Below are positions 57,927 to 64,000 of a stretch of DNA of 64,000 bases, piece by piece; the first letter of the stretch is position 1, and each line of letters begins with the position of its first letter. A program made the translations under genes and the position numbers. Below the pieces are notes generated by a model that had not been told where the DNA came from, made no database searches, and was given only the letters and a program-made list of their open reading frames with translations. The stretch is from VFMC01 sp963791635 (GTDB lineage: Bacteria > Actinomycetota > Acidimicrobiia > Acidimicrobiales > Ilumatobacteraceae), in contig CAWBTC010000003.1 in assembly GCA_963791635.1 (NCBI GenBank), positions 1 through 64,000 of the forward strand, given 5' to 3'.

Positions 57927-58221
57927 ATGAGTGCGTTGTGTGGTGGGTCTGTGGGGTGCGACGACGCCCTGGAGGACGCCGCGCGACGTATCCCGGCGAT
58001 CGGTCACAGCGGACCCGTCGGCGATTTCCCGCGGGAAACCGTGACACTGCCGGGTCGTGATGGCACCGAGGTGTCGGTCGAGGTCGTCGCACACGTGTCC
58101 GACGACGGCCACGCCATCCTCGGACGCCCCCAATCTCTGGCCGCTCCGTGACCTCGCAGCAGAAGGTCCATGGGACTTCAGCGTCGTCCGACTCCAGAAG
58201 GCCAAGGCTCGACCAGACTGA
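57927..58221 (+). pseudogene. Small hypothetical protein, probably frameshifted
   Basis: From ATG 57927 one frame gives CDDALEDAARRIPAIGHSGP through VEVVAHVSDDGHAILGRP; near 58128 another frame continues as NLWPLRDLAAEGPWDFSVVR to a stop at 58221. Together about 98 residues with coherent character, but no family was recognised and no good ribosome site is present. It lies in the 427-bp gap between the DMFase-like gene and the RHH antitoxin. Confidence 0.35.
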
Positions 58222-58264
58222 GCCGACGCGTCCTTGGACGCTTTTCACAGCAATCATCACATCG

Positions 58265-58282
58265 TGATATCATGATGTCATG
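58265..58282. promoter_or_regulatory. Operator/promoter of the RHH-Doc locus
   Basis: TGATATCA (58265-58272) and CATGA-TG-TCATG (58271-58282) are overlapping palindromes just before the antitoxin ATG at 58280. TATCAT (58268-58273) lies 6 bp before the ATG and could be the -10 of a leaderless, autoregulated transcript. Confidence 0.6.
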
Positions 58283-58489
58283 ACCAAGCAGACGACCGTG
58301 CGGTTGCCCGACGACCTCGCCGACGATGCAGAGGCCGTCGCCCGAGTCCGCGGCGACAGCGTCAACCAGCTCATCATCGATGCCCTCGCCGCCGAGATCG
58401 AACGAGTTCGAGCCGACTCCGACTTCACCGCACGAGCCAAGAAGCTGCTCGAACGTGACCGAGAGATCCTCGACCGTCTCGCCAAGTGA
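58280..58489 (+). CDS. Ribbon-helix-helix antitoxin (Phd/CopG-like, Doc partner)
   Basis: A 69-residue protein: TKQTTVRLPDDLADDAEAVA forms a ribbon-helix-helix fold, followed by a helical tail (AKKLLERDREILDRLAK). Its stop overlaps the Doc start (GTGA). The toxin it should neutralise is truncated, so this is probably an orphan antitoxin. Confidence 0.8.
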   Translation: MTKQTTVRLPDDLADDAEAVARVRGDSVNQLIIDALAAEIERVRADSDFTARAKKLLERDREILDRLAK

Positions 58490-58660
58490 CCCGCTACCTC
58501 AGCCTCGCTGAGTTCTGGTACCTCGCGGAACACGTCACCGGCATCAACGCTGCGACCCTGATCAAGGTCAGCCGTGTCGAGCTCGCCGACTCCGCCCTCC
58601 ACGCGCCTCAGGCCGGCTTCGCGGACACCGAGTTCTACCCCGACCTCTACGACAAGCGGG
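58486..58660 (+). pseudogene. Doc-type (Fic family) toxin, N-terminal remnant
   Basis: About 57 residues from GTG 58486: RYLSLAEFWYLAEHVTGINA and ELADSALHAPQAGFADTEFY match the N-terminus of death-on-curing toxins. The family HPFxxGNKR catalytic motif should follow within 30 residues, but the sequence changes at about 58657 and continues into unrelated antisense sequence. Loss of the catalytic part means no toxin activity. The break coincides with the truncated end of the minus-strand membrane gene. Confidence 0.75.
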
Positions 58661-59062
58661 GCGGGCCCCAACTGTGGCGTACCAGCGCATCGCGACATCA
58701 TCGGCGATCGCGCCCGTCCGGATATGGGTTTTGGTCATCCCGGTTGACTCGGGCAACACCATCGCTCCGGCGGGCCCCGGCTCGGCCCCCACCGTCGCAG
58801 CGGGCTCGACGTCGCGGTCGCCCCCGGCGCGGAGTGTGATCACGCCTGACAGCACGAGCACCGTGACAGCGGCAGCCGCGATGAGCCAGCGGCCACGACG
58901 GGTCCGGACGTGTGTCCCTTCGTCGAGGTCGAGAAGCGGGATGTCGCCGGCAACGGGGTGTCCGATCGCGTCACCGACGATTTCGTCGGGGTCGACGTGA
59001 GCCAGTTCAGCCCGAAACCAATCGCCGAGTTCCCCGAGCTGGGTTTCAATGTCAGCAGCCAA
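58568..59062 (-). pseudogene. Sigma-factor-linked membrane protein, C-terminally truncated
   Basis: From TTG 59062 (overlapping the sigma stop by 11 bp): a cytoplasmic part DIETQLGELGDWFRAELAHV, a membrane helix WLIAAAAVTVLVLSGVITL (about residue 70), and an extracellular start DRDVEPAATVGAEPGPAGAM. The natural sequence ends near 58665 (DDVAMRWYATVG); beyond that the frame runs into the Doc remnant. Its location behind a sigma factor suggests an anti-sigma role, and a larger homologous-position gene exists at 60.2 kb. Confidence 0.65.
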
Positions 59063-59534
59063 CGTTGACCTCCAGGTCACGTCGAAGTCGTTCAAGCGCG
59101 CGTCGAAGATGCTCACCCACGGTCGCAGACGTGATGCCGAGCAACGCCGCAACCTCGGTCTGGGACCAGTCGAACGCATGCACCAGCAGCACCACGGTGC
59201 GCTGCTGTTCGGACAGTACTGCGAGCGCAGGGATCAGTCCTGGCTCCACATCCGGAAGACGAGATTGCGAGGCCACCTGACCCGTGTGCGGCACGCTGCG
59301 GACGACGAAACGTCGGCTCGCCGATTGCCCGACCCGATACGGGTAGCCCACCTTGTTCGTCACGCTCCCCAGCCGACCCCAGTGCTCCCACGCCCAACTG
59401 AGCGCATCCACCGTCGCCTCGCGCCCATCGGTCGGGCCGTACGTGGCCACCAAAGCCTCCAGCAAACGTGGCTCGACCTCACGCACGAACGCTCGAAACT
59501 CGGCCTGGGAAGGGCTCACCAACGACACCTCCAT
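59052..59534 (-). CDS. RNA polymerase sigma-70-like factor 1
   Basis: A 160-residue small sigma-like protein. N-terminal helical region FRAFVREVEPRLLEALVATY (sigma-2 position), ALSWAWEHWGRLGSVTNKVG, and sigma-4 helix-turn-helix LLGITSATVGEHLRRALERL. ATG 59534 or GTG 59528 are both possible; TACGGT lies 8 bp before the GTG. It is a paralog of the divergent gene at 59.7 kb (shared LSEQQR motif, AWEHW, EPGLxPALAxLSEQQR). Probably an ECF-type factor with a membrane partner downstream. Confidence 0.82.
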   Translation of the reverse strand: MEVSLVSPSQAEFRAFVREVEPRLLEALVATYGPTDGREATVDALSWAWEHWGRLGSVTNKVGYPYRVGQSASRRFVVRSVPHTGQVASQSRLPDVEPGLIPALAVLSEQQRTVVLLVHAFDWSQTEVAALLGITSATVGEHLRRALERLRRDLEVNVGC

Positions 59535-59731
59535 CAACCGTATGACCACCCAGCTCACGGAAAGCGCGACAGCGACGTGGATCTCAGCGCAAGGCGCACG
59601 ATGAGAACCGACCCGACCCCGCGACCCGGCGGTATTTGGCACCCGAGGAGCGGGAATCGGTTCGCCGAGATTCTCGTGCGGCTCGGCGGTCGGCCTGTCA
59701 CGATTTCGGGCGTGCTGAGGATTTGTGAGGT

Positions 59732-60187
59732 GTGAGGTTCGAAGAGTTCGTCGCGCGGGATGGTTCCCGTCTCCGTGCGGCGCTGGTGGCTGCATACGGG
59801 GTCGACGTCGGCTCTGACGCCACCGCTGAGGCACTCGCGTATGGCTGGGAGCACTGGGATCGCGTCTCGGGAATGGAGAACCCGGTCGGCTATTTGTTCC
59901 GCGTGGGGCAGAACGCTGCTCGTCGCAGCTTCCGCCGTCCGCCGGTGCTGCCGACGCCGGGTCCTGAGGAACTCCCTCGGTTCGAGCCCGGTCTGGTGCC
60001 TGCGCTGGCCGCGTTGAGCGAGCAGCAGCGGGTAGCAGTCGTGCTGGTGCACGGCTACGGGTGGTCGATGGCCGATGTGGCTCGTTTGCTCGACATCACG
60101 CATTCGAGTGTCCGGACCCATGTCGCTCGCGGGTTGGAACGTTTGCAGACTTCGTTGGAGGTGAGGACTGATGCCGACCGACGCTGA
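59732..60187 (+). CDS. RNA polymerase sigma-70-like factor 2
   Basis: A 151-residue sigma-like protein, divergent paralog of the 59.1-kb gene. FEEFVARDGSRLRAALVAAY and ALAYGWEHWDRVSGMENPVG form region 2; RFEPGLVPALAALSEQQRVA and LLDITHSSVRTHVARGLERL form region 4. GTG at 59732 is the start. The end overlaps the next gene by 17 bp. Confidence 0.85.
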   Translation: MRFEEFVARDGSRLRAALVAAYGVDVGSDATAEALAYGWEHWDRVSGMENPVGYLFRVGQNAARRSFRRPPVLPTPGPEELPRFEPGLVPALAALSEQQRVAVVLVHGYGWSMADVARLLDITHSSVRTHVARGLERLQTSLEVRTDADRR

Positions 60188-61772
60188 GGTCATCGAGCAG
60201 ATCGAGTGGTACGCATCGTGGCTCGAGGATCGACTCGGGCCGGTGGAGATGCCCGCTGACGGGCAGGTGCCGGTGTCATCGGTGGTGGTGTCGATGCCTG
60301 ATCGAACTTCGGTGCGGCGTCGATGGGCCGCCGTCATGGCGGCTGCTGTCTCGTCGCTGTTGTGGCGGCGTTCGCGGTGTGGTCGCGCGGTCCATCACCT
60401 CGTGACCGGACCGTTCCGGCCTCCGAGCCCTCGGCGCTTGCCAGAGCTGACCCAAAGCACCCTGTCGTCGCCGCAGTCGACCTCGGCGCCTGCGCCGGTC
60501 ACGGTCCCGGCTTCCACGGTCGAGATGGTGCCGACGTCGGTGGCTGCGACGACCCCCGACCCCACGGTGCTGGAAGCAGATCCTTCTCTACGTGTGTCTG
60601 CTGCCGATCCGCCACCGCTCTACGAACCGGAGGCCGTGGTCGCCATCGAACTGACCGACGGGCCTGACGGCCCGGGCTGGGACGTGGCCTCCAACACGAC
60701 CTCGATCGTTGTCGTCGACCGGGCGGCGTCACGGGCGATCATCATCGACCGAGACACCCTCGCCCAGCACAACGTCGCGTTGACGGTTGTGCCGTTCATG
60801 GTCGTGCTCGGCGACGCCAACGTCCTCTACGGCGGTGTTCAGGGCGGTCAGTTCGGCAACGAATTGAACCTCCTGGCCATCCCGCTGTCGGGTGACGCTG
60901 CGGGCACCGTCGTCGCGTCGCAGCTGATCGACATCAACCGCTACGTCGAAGCACCACCCGAGACCCTCGGCGCCGGACCGGCCGGCGTCATCGACCGACG
61001 CACCGGCGAACTCTTGATGCCCTACATCGACGGCGACCGAGCCCCCGCCCCTCCCGATGGATCGCCGCTGCAGCTCCCAACCGCGAGCGACGACCTCGGG
61101 ACCGTTGAGATCGACGGCGCCATGCAATGGTCGTTACAGATCGACCGTTCGCCCGACGCCCCCAACCGCTACGTCACCGACTCCCCACCGGCGCCGACCC
61201 AGACCGGCGGTGCCACGATCTGGACCTGGATCGGACCGCAGCTCGAAACCGAACCGGTCGACTACGGCACACCCACCATGCCCGTCGTCGCCACCCTCCA
61301 CCCTGACGGAACGGCCACGTGGATGCGGCTCCCCGAAGACTGGAGCGTTGTGGACAGCACCATCGCAGGCACCGTCCTCGGTCGACTCGCGGGCACCCGC
61401 GCCGAGCTCGCCATCGTCGCGCCGCCCGCCAACGCCGGCCTCGACCTGGTCGCCGCAGACTTCGAACCGACAGCCGATCTCGCCAGCGTTCGCGTCGCCG
61501 TCGATCGCAACCAGCAGCCCCGAGCTTCGACCGAGCAACTGATCACCGCGATGATCCAGGCGATCGAGGCGCAAATGGACTCATGCGACGTACCTCGCCT
61601 GATCAGTCGGCTCGATCCGCTCACGGTTCGCGTGAAGTTCGGATGCGACGACGCAACAGGCGGGGTCGACTACCGCCTCATCGACATCGAAGGCGCCGGC
61701 AGCTTCGACGTCCCGATCATCGAGCGCCGGCAGCTCTGCATCCGCGGCACCGACAACGAACTCTGCATCTGA
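60171..61772 (+). CDS. Sigma-factor-linked membrane protein with large extracellular domain
   Basis: A 533-residue protein starting at ATG 60171 within the end of sigma factor 2. N-terminal cytoplasmic part AEVIEQIEWYASWLEDRLGP, then a membrane helix region near 60320-60400. There, another frame (LVAVVAAFAVWSRGPSP) reads better as a helix and linker, so two compensating indels near 60345 and 60470 are likely. The extracellular domain of about 400 residues (AVVAIELTDGPDGPGWDVAS and onward) has no recognised fold. The likely role is anti-sigma or stress sensor, inferred from position. Confidence 0.75.
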   Translation: MPTDAEVIEQIEWYASWLEDRLGPVEMPADGQVPVSSVVVSMPDRTSVRRRWAAVMAAAVSSLLWRRSRCGRAVHHLVTGPFRPPSPRRLPELTQSTLSSPQSTSAPAPVTVPASTVEMVPTSVAATTPDPTVLEADPSLRVSAADPPPLYEPEAVVAIELTDGPDGPGWDVASNTTSIVVVDRAASRAIIIDRDTLAQHNVALTVVPFMVVLGDANVLYGGVQGGQFGNELNLLAIPLSGDAAGTVVASQLIDINRYVEAPPETLGAGPAGVIDRRTGELLMPYIDGDRAPAPPDGSPLQLPTASDDLGTVEIDGAMQWSLQIDRSPDAPNRYVTDSPPAPTQTGGATIWTWIGPQLETEPVDYGTPTMPVVATLHPDGTATWMRLPEDWSVVDSTIAGTVLGRLAGTRAELAIVAPPANAGLDLVAADFEPTADLASVRVAVDRNQQPRASTEQLITAMIQAIEAQMDSCDVPRLISRLDPLTVRVKFGCDDATGGVDYRLIDIEGAGSFDVPIIERRQLCIRGTDNELCI

Positions 61773-61805
61773 CGGCCTGGCCCTTCATCCCCGAAGTGTT
61801 GTTAT

Positions 61806-61835
61806 GCCGCGGTCGCATCCGTGTGCGACCGCGGC
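61806..61835 (+). terminator. Strong hairpin terminator
   Basis: GCCGCGGTCGCA (61806-61817) and TGCGACCGCGGC (61824-61835) form a perfect 12-bp stem with a 6-base loop, 34 bp after the membrane gene stop. There is no T-run, as is common in high-GC actinobacteria. Confidence 0.8.
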
Positions 61836-62026
61836 CTTGGCGTTCGAATGGCCATCAGTAGGAAGGTCCAGATGGCCGCCCGCGGGCAGATTCGCCTCTC
61901 CGCCGACACACCGTCACGCGAGGGGTCGGCAACGTGTGATTCGTGATGTCGACAGGTCCTTCTGACCACTTCGTCGTCAGTTCGATGCACGAGTGGACGT
62001 CTACGGGCCGAACCACTCTGACAGAC

Positions 62027-62064
62027 GTTTCAAACTTGAAACATCTTCGGAACCGAGCCACAAT
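62027..62064 (+). promoter_or_regulatory. Palindromic operator and promoter (MarR-like site)
   Basis: GTTTCAAACTTGAAAC (62027-62042) has perfect 7-bp arms around AC. TTGAAA (62036-62041), 17 bp, CACAAT (62059-62064) could be the promoter. Such GTTTCAA/TTGAAAC sites are typical of MarR-family control in aromatic degradation; the regulator is not in this window. Confidence 0.6.
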
Positions 62065-62095
62065 GGCGTGACATCGATTCCTCGGGGGGAGCCGG

Positions 62096-64000
62096 ATGAG
62101 AGTGTTGTGTCTGGGGGGTGGTCCGGCGGGCCTGTACTTCGCGATCTCGATGAAGTTGCGCGATCCGAGCCACGAGATCACCGTGCTCGAGCGCAATCGG
62201 GCTGATGACACGTTCGGCTGGGGCGTGGTGCTGTCGGACGACGCATTGGGCAACATGCAGGCCAACGACCCGACCAGTACCGCCGCCATCCGCAGCCACT
62301 TTGCCTACTGGGACGACATCGCGGTCATCCACCGCGGCATTCGCACCGTTTCCACCGGTCACGGGTTTGCCGGAATCGGCCGGATGCGCTTGCTCCTGCT
62401 GCTGCAAGAACGCGCCCGCGAACTCGGTGTCGACCTGCAGTTCGAGACCGTGTTCAGCAGCGCTGAAGAGTACCGGCAGCGGTATGACCTGGTCGTCGCG
62501 TGCGACGGGATCAACTCGCTCGTGCGTCACGAGTACCAGCACGTCCTGCGGCCCGACATCGACCTTCGCTTGTGCAAGTTCATCTGGCTCGGCACGCACC
62601 AGAAGTTCGATGACGCGTTCACGTTCATCTTCGAACACACCGAGCACGGGTGGATGTGGGCACACGCCTACCAGTTCGACGAGAGCACCGCGACCGTGAT
62701 CGTGGAGTGCACCCAGCAGACCTGGGACGCCTGGGGATTCGAAGCGATGTCGAAAGAGGACACGGTCGCTGCCTGCGAGCAGGTGTTCGCCGCCCATCTC
62801 GACGGTCACCACCTGATGTCGAACGCGCACCACCTTCGTGGGTCGGCCGTCTGGATGAACTTCCCGCGGGTGATCTGCGAGCGCTGGTACCACGAGAACG
62901 TCGTCGTCATGGGTGATGCAGCGGCCACCGGGCACTTCTCGATCGGCTCGGGCTCGAGGCTCGCGTTCGACAGCGCGATCGCGCTCGCCAACTTCTTGCA
63001 CACCGAGCCGACGATGGAGCAGGCGTTCGAGCGGTATCAGGACGAGCGCCGGCTGGAAGTGCTGAGGCTCCAGTCCGCGGCGCGCAACAGCCTCGAATGG
63101 TTCGAGCAGTGCGAGCGCTACCTCGACCTCGACCCCGTGCAGTTCAACTACTCGCTTCTCACCCGCTCGCAGCGCATCTCCCACGAGAACCTCCGCCTGC
63201 GTGATCCTGCATGGTTGAGGTCGGCGGAGGACTGGTTCCAGGCGCGGGCCGGTGGCACACCCGGTCGCGCTCCGATGTTCGCCCCGTTCCGGCTGCGCGA
63301 CATGGAGCTCACGAACCGCGTCGTCGTGTCTCCCATGGCTCAGTACAAGGCCGTCGATGGCTGTCCGACCGACTGGCACTTCGCGCACTACGCCGAACGC
63401 GCCAAGGGCGGTGCCGGGCTGCTGTACACCGAGATGACCTGCGTGTCCGCCGAGGGCCGGATCACGCCAGGCTGCACCGGCCTGTATGCACCCGAACACG
63501 AGGCGGCGTGGCAACGGTTGACGTCGTTCGTGCATGCGGAGACCCAGGCCAAGATCTGCTGTCAGATCGGCCACAGTGGCAGAAAGGGGTCCACCCAGCT
63601 CGGGTGGGAAGACATCGACGCGCCGCTGGCCGAAGGGAACTGGCCGGTCATGTCGGCGTCCGCACTGCCGTGGGCGGCAGCGAACCAGGTGCCTCGCGAG
63701 ATGGACCGCGCCGACATGGACACTGTCACCGCGCAGTTCGTCGAGTCGGCGCGCATGGCCGAGCGTGCGGGCTTCGACATGATCGAGTTGCACGCCGCAC
63801 ACGGCTACCTCATCTCATCGTTCATCTCACCGTTGTCGAACTGCCGCAACGACGAATACGGAGGCAGTCTCGAGAACCGGATGCGCTATCCGCTGGAGGT
63901 GTTCGCAGCCATGCGCGAAGCGTGGCCCCCGCACAGGCCGATGTCCGTACGGATCAGTGCCACCGACTGGGTGGCCGATCACGGGGTCACGCCCGACGAG
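62096..64000 (+). CDS. Bifunctional salicylyl-CoA 5-hydroxylase / oxidoreductase type enzyme (partial)
   Basis: From ATG 62096 (GGGGGAG just upstream) the frame stays open to the right edge: 635 residues visible. The N-terminal flavin monooxygenase has MRVLCLGGGPAGLYFAIS (FAD), LVVACDGINSLVRHEY and ENVVVMGDAAATGHFSIGSG. From about residue 400 an Old-Yellow-Enzyme-type domain starts: MFAPFRLRDMELTNRVVVSP, QIGHSGRKGS and HAAHGYLISSFISPLSN. This pairing is characteristic of salicylyl-CoA 5-hydroxylase and 2-aminobenzoyl-CoA monooxygenase/reductase. The C-terminus is outside the window. Confidence 0.9.
   Translation, partial: MRVLCLGGGPAGLYFAISMKLRDPSHEITVLERNRADDTFGWGVVLSDDALGNMQANDPTSTAAIRSHFAYWDDIAVIHRGIRTVSTGHGFAGIGRMRLLLLLQERARELGVDLQFETVFSSAEEYRQRYDLVVACDGINSLVRHEYQHVLRPDIDLRLCKFIWLGTHQKFDDAFTFIFEHTEHGWMWAHAYQFDESTATVIVECTQQTWDAWGFEAMSKEDTVAACEQVFAAHLDGHHLMSNAHHLRGSAVWMNFPRVICERWYHENVVVMGDAAATGHFSIGSGSRLAFDSAIALANFLHTEPTMEQAFERYQDERRLEVLRLQSAARNSLEWFEQCERYLDLDPVQFNYSLLTRSQRISHENLRLRDPAWLRSAEDWFQARAGGTPGRAPMFAPFRLRDMELTNRVVVSPMAQYKAVDGCPTDWHFAHYAERAKGGAGLLYTEMTCVSAEGRITPGCTGLYAPEHEAAWQRLTSFVHAETQAKICCQIGHSGRKGSTQLGWEDIDAPLAEGNWPVMSASALPWAAANQVPREMDRADMDTVTAQFVESARMAERAGFDMIELHAAHGYLISSFISPLSNCRNDEYGGSLENRMRYPLEVFAAMREAWPPHRPMSVRISATDWVADHGVTPDE

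Larger units (their letters stand above)
61773..62095. other. Intergenic region ahead of salicylyl-CoA hydroxylase gene
   Basis: 323 bp containing a strong terminator hairpin (61806-61835) and a palindromic promoter region (62027-62064). No gene is supported. The stretch 61840-62020 shows nothing further recognisable. Confidence 0.6.

Noticed and set aside
62030..63802. 590-codon open frame on the minus strand
   Set aside because: It is antisense to the salicylyl-CoA hydroxylase-type gene, which has clear FAD and OYE motifs; long antisense frames are common in high-GC DNA.

Overview
The window looks like chromosomal DNA of a high-GC actinomycete, most likely class Acidimicrobiia (Ilumatobacter-like). 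This is inferred from base composition, the many F420-type oxidoreductases (LLM, Ddn-like and PPOX families), the tmRNA tag and the Thr/Asp-rich lipoproteins. No rRNA or ordinary tRNA was found; the one clear RNA gene is a tmRNA.

Layout. 0-0.6 kb: frameshifted fatty-acid hydroxylase running off the left edge. 0.7-1.1 kb: tmRNA (ssrA) with downstream hairpins. 1.2-11.3 kb: accessory region with an IS3 transposase remnant, a giant SARP / Ser-Thr kinase / nSTAND / transmembrane / solute-binding fusion, an IS1380 deletion derivative with both inverted repeats, a membrane protein with 36-residue tandem repeats, two overlapping tyrosine recombinases, and several gene fossils. 11.6-13.2 kb: an S1P-lyase-like PLP enzyme and an M20 peptidase remnant.

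13.2-26.7 kb: an amino-sugar regulon. A minus-strand operon encodes a sugar ABC transporter, a ROK repressor and a metal-dependent dehydrogenase. A GH4 phospho-glycosidase is next to it. A plus-strand operon encodes a PIG-L deacetylase, a second dehydrogenase, a NagB-type deaminase, a DegT aminotransferase and a Gfo/Idh/MocA dehydrogenase. Both operons start behind the same palindromic operator (consensus CGGTCAATAGTATTGACCG), whose TTGACC arm forms the -35 box in both promoters. I infer uptake and breakdown of an amino-sugar glycoside or aminocyclitol.

27-38 kb: VapBC-like toxin-antitoxin pair, FeS photolyase, SDR/DUF2867 protein, F420 enzymes, a frameshifted amidohydrolase divergent from agmatine deiminase plus TetR across a perfect 18-bp palindrome, a small lipoprotein, an alpha/beta hydrolase and a TetR regulator.

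38-47.6 kb: one compact operon with a complete oligopeptide/nickel-type ABC transporter, an FGGY kinase, a second S1P-lyase-like enzyme and an LLM oxidoreductase. It reads as import, phosphorylation, PLP-dependent cleavage and oxidation of one unknown substrate.

47.7-57.9 kb: Cu/Zn superoxide dismutase, HSL esterase, PPOX protein, nitroreductase-SRPBCC fusion, frameshifted thiolase and carotenoid oxygenase, tandem HxlR regulator, Rieske oxygenase and dimethylformamidase-like protein. 58-64 kb: a broken RHH/Doc toxin-antitoxin locus, divergent paralogous sigma-factor/membrane-protein pairs, and a salicylyl-CoA 5-hydroxylase-type enzyme running off the right edge.

Frameshifts cluster in a few genes that otherwise keep good coding sequence. 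They may be sequence errors rather than true decay, and entries say so where it matters.
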